From contig JAOWCC010000309.1 in NCBI GenBank assembly GCA_030867875.1, forward strand, positions 1-64,000: DNA of 64,000 nucleotides, given 5' to 3'. Shown piece after piece: positions 55,001 to 64,000 of the stretch. Under the pieces are notes generated by a model, which saw nothing but the letters and a program-made list of their open reading frames with translations, was not told the DNA's origin and made no database searches. The position numbers and the translations under genes are program-made. Each line of letters begins with the position of its first letter. The first letter of the stretch is position 1. This DNA is from Actinernus sp. WN-2022. Its lineage: Eukaryota > Cnidaria > Anthozoa > Actiniaria > Actinernidae.

Positions 55001-58000
55001 CGACCGTGACCCTAAAAATGAACCCTAAAACGGACCCAAAAATTTAAATAATAAATGAAAGATTATTTATTTTGAACTCTAAAAGGGACCACCATATAAT
55101 TAAGCAGTATGTCTGTAATCTCCTTTATCTGTAATCTCCTTGCAAATAAACAGACGACACCCTAAAAGGTACCGCGTTTTGTTACGTAATTGCCTTTTGT
55201 CAAAAGACCCCCTAAATGGGACCATCACTGAACTTTCACACCCTAAAAAGAACGGCTGAGCACCCCTGCCAGGTCAGTAGGAGAGTCCCCCCACACCCCC
55301 CCCCCCCCCCCCCCCCGGCAAACCGAACTATGCCAGAAACACACCAGCCAATTCCAATGATATTGGTACCATCCAAGCCAAGTTCAAAGAACTAGAGTCT
55401 ATGTTGAAATCATTCAACTCATCCAATGTATTTTCTAGAAACGAAAATAAAGCCAGAGTTGAAACTTACTCAAATGTCTCGTTCATTGTCTCATCTAGCG
55501 CTAACACAGCGCCAGCTTAATTCCGAATCTTAAACAGATTCTTATCAAACACTGGCAGTTTATTGCTAACTATCAAAACCTTAACAGGATCTTTTCAGAT
55601 CCACCGATTGTTTCTTACAAGAAGGACAAATCATTTACTGACTTTTTAGTCAGAGCCCAACTTCCCTCTAATACCAGCACTCTAAAACGAGTCGTAGAAG
55701 GCGAGGCAGTGACAATATTTTCAAACCTCAGTGTCGGTGAAAAGTGGTGGATATTGACCACAGCTTCAGAAAGAACACGATATAAAAAGAACATTACATA
55801 CCAAAAATGAGGTGAATACGACGAAAAGCGGTCGAGATATGGGCATTAGAATTTATAATTCCCTTTAACAAATCACTGTATTTTTGTCCTGGCTCCTAAG
55901 TTTACGAGCCAGGACAAAAATACAGTGATTTGTTAAAGAAAATGATATATTCCAAATATATATTATATTATAAACTAATTGAGATTTTGAGACGCCGATA
56001 CCGAATTATATTGCCGGCCAGTTGGGAGAAAATATATTCCGTATTGGGCGGAGTCGCGCAGCGACGAAGCCCAATACGAAGAATATATTTTCTTCGAATA
56101 TATTTTCTTCTCAAAATCGCAATTAGTTTTGTATCACGATTCAACAATTAAGTCGTGAATTGTTAAAAGAAAGAAGAGAATGAAGCACCAAACTTATGCT
56201 GATCGTAATTTCAATTCTCAAAAGGCGCCTAGTATATCTATGGCAACGGTTTCACGGCTTGAGTGGAAAAAACTTTCGCGACGTGTTTTGAAATCTCTTC
56301 AAAAATTGTACTTTTAGCGGATAAGAGTGTTAGATTTCTGACCGAAACTACAATGCCAACCTTACCTTTAGGATTGAATAATTCTTATCTTGTAATTTAC
56401 AGTGTTTTGAAGGTGAAATTGTAGAAATATTGCTGTTGAACAAACGACTTTTGAACTTGACCTGGAACCCATGTAACTGCAAGCGCTCGCGCAAGAGCCA
56501 ATCAGAGGCTGGTATTCTGAGACGCCAATACCATGTTATATTGGCGTCTCAAAAGTAAACAAAATGATCAGTGAATCGTGATACAATTATATATTCCCAT
56601 ATCTCGGCCGCTTTTCATCGTATACACCTCATTTTTGGTATGTAATGTTCTTTATATTTGCTCTTTCCGAAAATTCTACATCTAAATTTTGCAAATTTGT
56701 GACGTCACACTTCGGTACTCTATTCACCTCCACTTTAATTGTTCACTATTCACCTCCCGGCTTGGAGGCAAAATGGCTTCTTGGTCTCGCGCGCGAATAC
56801 TTCACTTGTTAAAGGAGAACTTAACCTAAATCAATCCGACTACCATACAAACGTATATTCAAGAGAAATAAGTTCTGCTATTTTATTTCTTTGTGGTGCA
56901 CGTCTAAAAAGAGGAAATACGTATTGAAGGTAGAAAAATAGCCGATTCTCCGCTGATAAAGCTAGTTTGTGTGGCGGCTCAATTCAGTGCGTTTTTCCCC
57001 GGATCGTACGTCACGCATACCAAGGAAAAACAACCACACCTCCAGCACAAAGAAAGCACAATAGTACGCAATTATGAGTCGTTAGTCCATCTATTCAAAG
57101 CCGAGAACAACATGACAAAACTAATTTATTCCCCGTATCGTACGTCACAGATTACAGGAATTGAGCCGTCTGTACTTAGCGGCGGTTGGGAGGAAGATTT
57201 GCAGATTTTCTTTCCTTTGACGCAAAATACTTACCCTCGGTGATACTAATATTTGACGCTGTTCGTCCCTGGACATTCTGGAGAGTTTCTCTGACGTTGT
57301 ACCTTGGTAGTGTTTAGTATAGAACTGAGACTCTGTTGTACTTGGCGGGGAAAGTTCTGGCGTGATACAGAACTCCCTTGGAGGCGAGGAGACAAAATTC
57401 ACTCTGATACCCTCCCCTGAAAAGAATAACGAAAAAACGTATTTTAAAACATAATATATTCTAACTCTAGAATACATAATTGCAATGTACATACGACTAC
57501 TTTTTCTGTAATAAATACAGAGGTACGATGAATCCTTCGCAGAGATAGAGCTTAACGTTTGTGTTATTATTAGAAAAAAATGTTCTCCACAGCTACCAAA
57601 CACTGTAATATCCAATTAATTAGTTACGCGAAATGTGCCTTCAAGCCAGAGCTCAAAATTTAGAGCGGGCGCAAATGAGCTGGTGTCACTCTCGATGTCG
57701 ATGAAAGCGCATTTGAACACGAGACTTGCGCTATACAAATAAATGAATCTTAGTCATAACGGCCAGTTGGCATGGTCGCATAAATATGATGATGTAAACT
57801 TGTACACATCTGTTGCTACTGTCTTTCTCTTAATATGCGCTGTCATTCTTCTTTGTGTTTTTCACGAAATCTTACTTTCTCCTTCATCAGGTGTCAATGG
57901 ACCGCTCAGCAGTGGACTGTCAAACTGCAAAAAAGGATGAAGATGAAAGGATTTGCACAAGGAAGTACCAGCTTTAAAATGATGACTGCCATTTATAGGG

Positions 58001-61000
58001 ATTTTATTCGCGGCAAAACCTGTCAAGGTAGTTCCTGACCCCCTCCCCCCAGGGGTCACTCTCGTTTATGACGTATTATAGGTGTGCGGCGCCACAGGGT
58101 CTGGGTTGGAACCTAATGTCTGTGGCTTCAGGGTCCGGATTTTGTGATACAATATAAAGAGCTTATTACACGGAAAGTTGTGTAATACAGCTGGGTATTT
58201 TTACGAGTCAGTTTTATTTTTTCGAGCCTGAAAGGCGAGAAAAAATAAAATTGACGAGTAAAAATTCCCAGCCGTATTACACAACTCTTCGTGTAATAAA
58301 TTGTTTATTATACGACAGCTAACACGAACAAAACATGTTTGTTTTCGCTTACCTTACTGCTCTGTTTGAAGAAAATCTTGAGAGAAGAAATCTCGAGAGA
58401 AGAAATCTCTCAGCCCAATGTCGGGGGCGGGCGCGCACTGAAAAGTTTTTTTCGCGCGCTAAAAGCTGATGGGCTGTTACTCAAACAGCCCCATTTCGAT
58501 TGGCTCGCGCGCTTACAAAACCTTTTAAGTGTTGAATAAACCTGTGCAAACCGGTTTGTGACCCGTGTAATACCGTCTCATATTTGCACTCGTTTTAGCC
58601 CGTATTTGCACTCGAAAACGCCAAGTCGTATAATAAGTGGAATTACGGGCTATAGACGACACTGAATAACCGCTAATCAAGGTGGAAATCCGGGTTCGTT
58701 CTCACGGCAACTTGGAGAAGTTTGGAGCTATTTATTCTCGCAAAACCGGGTCCAGTTCTCGACTCCATGGCCGCACATGGCCGTCAAACATCGGCCAATA
58801 GAAACGTCGAGCTCGTTGTTTAATTGGTAAAGATATAGTCTGATATAGATATAGATTATGATAGATACAGATATAGATAAAGATTATGATAGATACAGAT
58901 ATAGATAGATAGATAGATAGATAGAATGATACATGTAGATAGATAGATAGATAAATAGATAGATAGATAGATAGATAGAGGTATATAGATATACAGATCG
59001 ATATACAGATATATAGATAAAAAGATATATAGCTATAGATAGAGATATACATGTAGATATAGATATAGATGGAAATCATTTCAATAGAAGCTACAAGTAT
59101 TATGGTACTTTCTTTTCAATAACAAATGTACTAATTATTCAGTTGACATTTCAAACAACTCCAAAACAAACCCAATGGTACGTCATAATTACCATTGCAA
59201 CCCTGTGTTTAGTGCTTCTCTTCCCTTGCCTATCAACATCATTCAAGTCAATGAATGAGCGGGTTATCCCCGCACCCATGTGTCCACAACGTGCATGCTG
59301 TACCTGTAGGAGTAAGGACTTGAAATTAGACTGCAAAATAACACGAGGAACTGTTTTTGTTGCTAGTACAAATTAGTCTGACCTGACTAGCAACAAAAAC
59401 AAAGGTGAGAAGGAGGATAATCTTTGAACGATAACTCAACTTGTATTACTTTGCAGGTAAGAAAGGATGCTTTATTATACGAATAACCCAAGTCTTCTCG
59501 TCCAATCAGATGTGTGCATTGGGATCACGTGCTAGCCCAATATTTTACCATGTAGGACAGCTACCTACTGGATAGTTCGCATGAGCTGTTCGCGTTATTG
59601 TGTTAATCAGTTGTTTGGAGGATTATTTGTTCGGTATACTAAAACACTTATAGGATTCACCCTCGCCCAATATGGAAAATATTGAAGTCTCTACTTTAAT
59701 ATTATACTCTACCTTCGGCTCAACTTAAATTTTTGCCATAATGGTACAATGTACGTACGTTTCATGTATGGCAGCATGCACATTTAGTATTAAACAAAGT
59801 TGTTTTTATTTATTTATTTATGCCAGGGGAGGAAAAGCAATAGGACTCGAGGTCGCCTACGTGGCCTAACTCCGTGCGTGGTCAGCAACATATAGTGTAA
59901 AAATTTGCGCCGCCTTCAACAATTTGCAATTGTGAACTTTATAACTTTATTAGTTAAAAGATTATATATTTTGCTAATTTCTTTGATAATTAGCATTTTA
60001 ACTCTCTCAGCCATTACTAACGAAGCCATGAAACCACAAATAACTACAAATAGTTCATCAAGATTCTACTAGCAACAGTTGTCATGAGATTTTACTCACA
60101 TTTCTAAAAATCTACTCGCATGTTGAAAGTGTGCGTGCATAATTTCGAGCACTAGTTGGTAATTCGCACACAGTGAACTTGTTTTACCAGACCTGAAATT
60201 CCCGCCGACAATTTTGCGAGGGGCCAGCCTAATTCCCAGCCCTGAATTAAGAGCGTGCAGGGCAGGGTTACTTTATAACTGGAAAATATAGGCATTTGGC
60301 AGAGTTCACTGTTTCTTTCCAGCATTTGGAGTAGTTGTTTCCCCTGGTCCCCTGGCATGGGGAGTATTGTTTCCCCTGGCATGGGGAGTATTTTATTGGA
60401 TATTAATTAATTTTGATGATGAATACTCTCACCTTCTTGTTTGAGTGATTCAGATGATCTGCTAGTTGGACTGATCTCTGCTGTTGCCTGCTCACCTGAG
60501 ATTAATAATTTTAAGAGAAAAAGAAAATAGAATCATTTGAACCATAATTAGAGCAGTTATTGATTGTGTCGTAAAACCTAACCCAGTGTAATATTATTAC
60601 AGAACCAATCACAGAAGCAAGTGGAAAACACAATGAACCAATCACAGGAGCAAGTGAAAACACAATGAGCCAATCACAGGAGCAAGTAAAAAAACAATGA
60701 GCCAATCACGGCAGTATTAAGTAAAAACACAATGAGCCAATTACGAACTAAGTAATTCGTGATTGGTTTTACTTGAACCCAATCGTGAGGAAATGTTAAC
60801 GCAATGATGGATAGTTTCAAGTTTAGTTTATTTGAGTCAATGGACACAAAGTTTAAGTGATAGTTCTAAATATTCTATACATGTAAGTACAAATATAAAG
60901 AAGAATATATGTTTTACAGTAATTATATAATGATGTCAAGATAGATACATAGCATAGAAATTAAAATAAGTATGTGGATAAATGGATAAATCTCGCTAAA

Positions 61001-62370
61001 ACGAAAATTGACTGCATAATATTGGACCAAAACAATGTTCAATTTTAGATTTTCATATAAATTATGACAGCATCCTAAGAACGTGTGATTTCATTGGCTG
61101 TTCAGCATGCTTGATTTTCTCATAATACACGCTCAACCATTTCTTTCCGCATAGATCAAATTTTATATTATAAACAATAGAAGATGGTTCTCCTTTGTCA
61201 TTGATATAACAAAATAACGCACTTTTGAGGTCTTGAAAAGCTGCTAAATGCACTTGCATTCTGCTCAGGTATCCACAGTTTTTCAAGACACAGAGAACCA
61301 TCTTTTATTTGTAAATTATAACTTGACTGGCTGATAATTACAAAACAAAAAAACAATTCACTGTCAATAGAAGAACTAAGCACACGCAAATTCATGCAAA
61401 GCAATCACTTTTGACACTCAATCACATTATCCTATAAATCTTATATTTCAGCCAATCAGAGCTCAGCTTTACTATGAAATACAGGGCGGTATTTCATGTT
61501 TTTTCTATGAAATACAGAGCGCTATTTCATGGCTAGATCAGGCCAATCAAAATGCATGAAATTTCATGCCCTTTCTTTATCAGCCAATAAGAATTCAAGA
61601 TTGTGAATACATAATTAGTCTGTACATGCGTCCGCCACTCGAAATTTTCGTTTTCCGGTGAGAAAATTCTCAGTCTAAAATAAATTGAGAAAGAGAACAA
61701 ACAACAGGGAAATATGTCATTGGGTTAGATAGAGCGGATTTCACATGAGTGTCGTAAAACCAAACGCAAATTACTCACAGCCAAACAATCACAGGAGCAA
61801 GTAAATACAAAAAAGCCAACTGAAGGCTGGAAAAGTTCGTGAATGGGTTTCTTCTGAACCAATCACGAGCCAAAGAAAAACAAGACCAAAACATGATTGG
61901 TTTTACTTTACAATTTCATTGGTCGATTAATAACATGCCATTTTCTCGGCCAATAGAAAAGCTAAGTAAACGCAAAACCAAAATACTTTCGACACTCATT
62001 TGAAATCCGCTCTAACGTGATTAAAGGGTGCTCTAAGTGGTACATGAAACCGATTTTGGGAGTCAGGTCAGGTCTATGGAAAATTATATATTTTGGTCTG
62101 AAATAGGGTCATGGTTTTCAGACCAGTGCTGCACACTGATTGACTGCCAGGCAAAGCCAGGTGCAGTTTGTTTCGAGTGGTAGCCCTTCATCAGAGCAAA
62201 TTAACCCATGCTAACTTTTATGGCCTGATTATACTTTTTTGTGTTAGGCAAAGGATTGGTTAATTCACCTGCTCAATTCTTGGCTGAGCATCAACAATGA
62301 AATTCTGTTCAGCCCTCCATGTTGTATGTGGCTGTGTCTTGTTACTGACATGAGATCTAAATAGTCCTTG
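47044..62370 (-). CDS. Unrecognised multi-exon gene, 3' seven exons
   Basis: Seven exons on the minus strand (963 nt, 320 residues plus stop) join in phase with GT-AG sites. I do not recognise the product. It opens in mid-protein (QGLFRSHVSNKTQPHTTWR), so at least one 5' exon lies upstream, probably beyond the window. The protein is hydrophilic, with Ser/Pro/Thr-rich stretches (CITPELSPPSTTESQFY), a basic segment (VRIKRKVDKQMREKYPQYYR) and a C-terminus SGRKKFGGKPEWKQSMEA. No signal peptide or membrane segment is seen in this part. A scaffold or cytoskeletal role is possible from composition alone, but that is weak. Introns carry SINEs, a Harbinger-like element and a LINE. Confidence 0.8.
48040..48062 (-). 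CDS. Third gene, 23-nt microexon
   Basis: GATTATCACTGCGAAAGCAA plus ACG sits between CTTCTAG and GTAAGT. It supplies the missing 2 + 21 nt, giving TG-LSLRKQT-TEDGG across three exons without breaking frame. Confidence 0.7.
48340..48425 (+). repeat. G-rich low-complexity tract
   Basis: Runs of 8-12 G alternate with gagggaggag. The plus strand could form G-quadruplexes. It lies in an intron of the third gene, beside a small inverted-repeat element with gttggctcgggg/gcgagccaac ends (about 48200-48265). Confidence 0.7.
48641..48761 (-). CDS. Third gene, exon -3, basic segment
   Basis: It has 121 nt encoding SVRIKRKVDKQMREKYPQ, YYRNPRQRHRPSVQGVDR, and TTKT. The acceptor is TTCCAG and the donor ACAG/GTACAG. 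Strongly basic. Confidence 0.78.
48871..49265 (+). mobile_element. tRNA-derived SINE with four tandem A-box heads
   Basis: GGTTAGCTCAGTGG or a close variant occurs four times at about 48887, 48932, 48965 and 48998, with units of about 33 bp (...gttaagctgcagtccctccc). Only the last is followed by a B box (GGTTCAAACACC near 49044) and the SINE body. The related copy at 38125 has a single head. Confidence 0.85.
49555..50085 (-). mobile_element. tRNA-derived SINE with nine-fold 54-bp tandem head
   Basis: Read on the minus strand, a 54-bp unit containing TAGCTCAGTTGGTAGAACACG (A box) and ctagagtgcgggatgtcg recurs nine times. The ctagaccgtg mark recurs on the plus strand at 49607, 49661, 49715 and so on to 50039. 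Only the last unit is completed by a B box, GGTTCGAATCC (plus-strand 49580-49590), and a SINE body. The open frames rich in LAQLVEHG are the usual artefact of reading tRNA-like sequence as protein. Confidence 0.9.
51155..53830 (+). mobile_element. Degenerate LINE reverse transcriptase, interrupted
   Basis: Linker: HHWARYKKLRLKVNKQVKEC and SDALWKTINE then stop (51155-51357), continuing NHFTSIGPLLAAKF near 51470. The RT resumes at about 51788: AVSKILERAVHHL, TPNQFGFHPRLSTEIGL, VFLDLSKAFATVDHN, SILGPLLFLVYVNDLP, and the catalytic MYADDTVIYC (near 52230). Next come KYLGIIINKHMTWHDQVE (52460-52520) and, past an 868-bp insertion, FDYTDAIWGDNSTLMHDLQ (53495 on) and KRRIVYRHILIYKYVNGLID. A deletion near 51515-51775 is filled with aaaccctgaccc-like short repeats. 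Several stops and frame shifts; inactive. Confidence 0.85.
52623..53490. mobile_element. 868-bp element with CACGGTGGG ends and GTA duplication
   Basis: The ends CACGGTGGGAATAAAAGACC and (inverse) CACGGTGGGCACAAATGACC, each followed by ct[gc]aaatcgctcac. GTA flanks both sides (52620-52622, 53491-53493). Removing the element and one GTA restores an uninterrupted LINE reading TLYNSLVCPRFDYTDAIW. CAC ends with a 2-4-bp duplication suggest a CMC (CACTA/Chapaev-type) relative. No transposase is encoded. Confidence 0.85.
54613..54669 (-). CDS. Third gene, exon -4
   Basis: It has 19 codons: DVHNANVRIKNLNWDIETQ. The acceptor is GCTAG and the donor CAG/GTGAGT. It lies 36 bases from the end of the 3.9-kb Harbinger-like element. 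Confidence 0.75.
54670..55779. other. Intron sequence of the third gene, no exon seen
   Basis: A poly-C tract lies near 55297-55317. The phrases ctgacctgacaggggtgctc (near 54985) and its inverse gagcacccctgccaggtcag (near 55258) bound a small inverted-repeat element. Bases 55325-55740 show no clear gene. Confidence 0.4.
55780..56660. mobile_element. Large inverted-repeat element
   Basis: AGAACATTACATACCAAAAA at about 55788 has its inverse TTTTTGGTATGTAATGTTCT near 56633, and cgaaaagcggtcgagatatggg pairs with cccatatctcggccgctttt. The interior holds the 76-bp hairpin at 55863 and another around 56025-56100 (gaaaatatattccgtattggg with its complement). Confidence 0.6.
55863..55938. repeat. Perfect 76-bp hairpin
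   Basis: CTTTAACAAATCACTGTATT...cctggctc and gagccagg...AATACAGTGATTTGTTAAAG are exact complements over about 33 bases per arm, with a loop of roughly ten bases. Confidence 0.75.
57235..57416 (-). CDS. Third gene, exon -5
   Basis: It has 182 nt encoding GEGIRVNFVSSPPREFC, ITPELSPPSTTESQFYTKHY, and SRDEQRQILVSPR. The acceptor is TTTTCAG and the donor AGG/GTAAGT. Proline- and serine-rich. Confidence 0.8.
57417..58158. other. Intron sequence of the third gene, nothing recognised
   Basis: No repeat structure or coding signal is seen beyond short chance frames. Confidence 0.3.
58162..58299. repeat. Foldback element, about 138 bp
   Basis: TTATTACACGGAAAGTTGTG pairs with CACAACTCTTCGTGTAATAA, and tacgagtcagttttattttttc pairs with gaaaaaataaaattgacgagta. 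It is almost entirely self-complementary. Confidence 0.7.
58833..59071 (+). repeat. GATA-type microsatellite
   Basis: Long runs of (GATA)n mixed with gatatagatata and gatacagatatag variants. Simple repeat. Confidence 0.9.
59072..60432. other. Intron sequence of the third gene, no exon seen
   Basis: A small inverted pair (gtttttgttgctag / ctagcaacaaaaac, 59350-59400) and an ATTT repeat near 59806-59821 are the only structures noticed. Confidence 0.3.
60433..60487 (-). CDS. Third gene, exon -6
   Basis: It has 55 nt: ATAEISPTSRSSESLKQE plus one base. The acceptor GAGCAG at 60488 rather than the CTCAG eight bases upstream keeps the phase with the previous exon. The donor is GAAG/GTGAGA. Confidence 0.7.
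60603..60745 (+). repeat. 32-36-bp tandem repeat with CCAATCA boxes
   Basis: About four to five degraded copies of acaatgagCCAATCACaggagcaagtaaaa. Each carries a CCAAT pentamer. The unit resembles the subterminal sequence of the MITE at 61731 (ccaaacaatcacaggagcaa). Confidence 0.7.
60746..61730. other. Intron sequence of the third gene, no exon seen
   Basis: Repeated atgaaatacagggcg and atttcatg phrases near 61470-61570 suggest a degraded small repeat. No gene is seen. Confidence 0.3.
61731..62013. mobile_element. MITE with AGAGCGGATTTCA ends
   Basis: AGAGCGGATTTCACATGAGTG and (inverse) AGAGCGGATTTCAAATGAGTG, followed by tcgtaaaaccaaacgc or tcgaaagta...ggttttgcgt. It lies about 250 bases from exon -7 of the third gene. 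The interior carries several CCAATCA boxes. Confidence 0.7.
62269..62370 (-). CDS. Third gene, exon -7 (first seen)
   Basis: It has 34 codons: QGLFRSHVSNKTQPHTTWR, then AEQNFIVDAQPRIEQ. The acceptor is TCTTCAG and the donor CAG/GTGAAT; phase 0 at both ends. Confidence 0.7.
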
Positions 62371-62558
62371 CTGAAGAGATACAAATAAAACAGAAGTTAA
62401 CATCACACCATTAACATCATCAATTCAGTGCTGATTGCTCGCTAAATGGCACAATGTTTCTTTGCAGCTTTGCACTTTAACAGCAAATTTGTCGAACAGA
62501 TCTTCCACCTTTCTTTGAGTAACAAGTTTTTCTCCAATAGCTGGCTTCCGGATATCCT

Positions 62559-63412
62559 TTTAGGCATGATAGCAACAGACAGCTGGTGACCCACTCAAGG
62601 CTGCTAGGTGTCACCATCGATAACAAACTTACATGGACCCGTCATATACTGGAGGTCAAGAAAGGATTTGCCAATAAGTTAAATTTGTTAAAACGCAGCC
62701 GGTTTCTACCGCGCTATACGCTTTTGGATTTGTATTCTAAGATAATTTTACCTTCCGTAATATATGCGTTGCCGATAGGGGTAGTTTCACCAATAAGGAT
62801 GGCTTCCGCGCCTTAGAATCGCTACATTGTAGAGCTGCTAGGCTAATATACGGCCTTACGCGAGATATGCCTTCCGTAGATGTACTCAAGCAAGCAAAAT
62901 GGGACCCTTTATGTTCAATGTACAAAGTAAGGTTAGCTACACTAGCATATAAAATTTTCTATGAGTGCACTCCCGCTTCTATGGACCATATGCTAGTTAA
63001 GAATGACAGAACGCAAAATTTACGTAACAGAAACAGGGTTATAGTGCCACGCTTCAATAGCTATTACATGAAGAATTTGATAGCACATAGAGCGGCAATT
63101 GTGTGGAACCTGCTCACTCCAGACTTACCGGAGACCTCTAATGTAAAGAACTTTACCAGTATGGCTAGTAAATCACAGGCCCTGCATAATTTAGATTTTG
63201 GAGCTGAATCACCGCAAACTGCCCCTCACAAGAACGATTATTATAAATATTACTGAATTATTAGTTTTAAAATAGATGATTAATAACTTAATGTAAAATT
63301 TGAATATAGTTAACTAGTTTATTTTAGTATTATACACGACCCCACAAGCGGCAACGCTTTAATCTTTTATCGTGTTTAAATAAAAGTTATTGTATTGTAT
63401 TTTATAATATAG
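62559..63412 (+). mobile_element. 3' fragment of a LINE
   Basis: The C-terminal part of an RT protein: THSRLLGVTIDNKLTWTRHI, ANKLNLLKRSRFLPRYTLLD, then after a frame shift near 62800, RDMPSVDVLKQAKWDPLCSM and AAIVWNLLTPDLPETSNVKN to the stop at 63256. The 3' tail ends aaataaaagttattgtattgtatt; a short repeating tail like this is typical of CR1/L2-type LINEs. It is truncated at its 5' end. Confidence 0.85.
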
Positions 63413-63548
63413 ATACGATAGTACGCACGCTCTGATTGGCTAAAAAAGCATGTTTTACCAGAGTATATAACACGCTTGAGCGTGTAATATAGTTTTCAAC
63501 TGGCGGTTTCCTTTCATCGCGCGCGTAAATCTATATCATAAAACAGAT

Positions 63549-63722
63549 AAAGAAGCCTTAAATCCATGTTTTATACTATCATAAAACACTCTGGTCATTT
63601 GAGAACACTCTAGAAATGTTGAAAGCACGCGCCTTCGGCTTGTGCTTTAACATTTCTCTCATGTTCTCAAATGCCCATCGTGTTTTATGATAGTATAAAA
63701 CATGGCTAAGGCTTCTTTATTT
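63549..63722. repeat. 174-bp foldback element
   Basis: ATAAAGAAGCCTTAAATCCA and its near-complement ending aaggcttcttta bound an almost complete palindrome: catgttttatactatcataaaac, atttgagaacactct and gttgaaagcac all recur inverted. MITE-like. Confidence 0.75.
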
Positions 63723-64000
63723 GTTAAGTATAAAACAAAACTTCTAGTGTCCAGTTCTCTCTCTTCCAACAGGTGCCTGGTTACTAAGCTACGGACGAAC
63801 GTGAGCATGTTGTTGGCTTCGTTGACTATCTAAAAGGTGACCTGAATCAACAGATCCCGGTAAACAAACACTATGGAAAGATAAATCATATATCTAAGTA
63901 GGTAGACATGAAGTTTATACTATTTCAGAGCTGAAATTACAGGTACAACTTTGGAGTTTTCTCCAGTTTGAAAGTCTGATGAAGGTTTATAAAATGTACA

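Noticed and set aside
58732..59079. 115-residue minus-strand frame rich in I, Y and S
   Set aside because: It is a translation of the GATA microsatellite.
63775..63840. Additional upstream exon of the third gene
   Set aside because: A CAG acceptor-like site and a short open stretch exist, but no convincing donor and phase match could be found.

Overview
The window is metazoan nuclear DNA, most likely from a cnidarian such as an anthozoan or stony coral (an inference; nothing here fixes the species). The reasons are spliced genes with GT-AG introns of several kb, very dense non-autonomous DNA transposons, LINE and tRNA-derived SINE debris, and an intronless Mab-21/cGAS-type gene of the sort that is abundant in cnidarians. 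There are no operons, ribosome binding sites, rRNA genes or CRISPR arrays.

Three cellular genes can be supported. (1) A kinesin-8 (KIF18-type) motor gene lies on the minus strand from 42860 down to at least 14700. Twelve exons join in phase into 853 codons, and a thirteenth terminal exon at 13389-13625 is possible. (2) An intronless Mab-21/cGAS-like nucleotidyltransferase of 687 residues lies on the plus strand at 30836-32899, nested antisense inside a 6.4-kb intron of the kinesin gene, with an apparently complete catalytic triad. (3) The 3' part of an unrecognised gene lies on the minus strand at 47044-62370. Its seven exons join in phase, including a 23-nt microexon, and its 5' end appears to lie beyond the right edge.

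Most of the rest is mobile DNA. The left edge (2-1583) is a frameshifted hAT transposase. From 2.1 to 12 kb there are foldback elements, a triple-nested insertion (3347-3808), a 62-bp tandem array (6774-7083), and a LINE remnant split by an element with 9-bp target duplications (9727-10821). The kinesin introns hold a self-nested MITE with a 17-copy 21-bp CACGTG array (16878-17782), several TTAA-flanked elements, a 5'-truncated LINE enclosed by 80-bp inverted hairpins (24873-27904), and an element with subterminal TCGG motifs (40333-42078). The introns of the third gene hold two SINEs whose A-box heads are tandemly multiplied (48871-50085). They also hold a 3.9-kb TAA-flanked element (50634-54576) that contains a LINE, itself split by an 868-bp element. 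A further LINE fragment lies at 62559-63412.

The kinesin and the Mab-21-like gene share DNA but have no evident functional link. A recurrent theme is that tandem arrays start at, or consist of, the ends of mobile elements.
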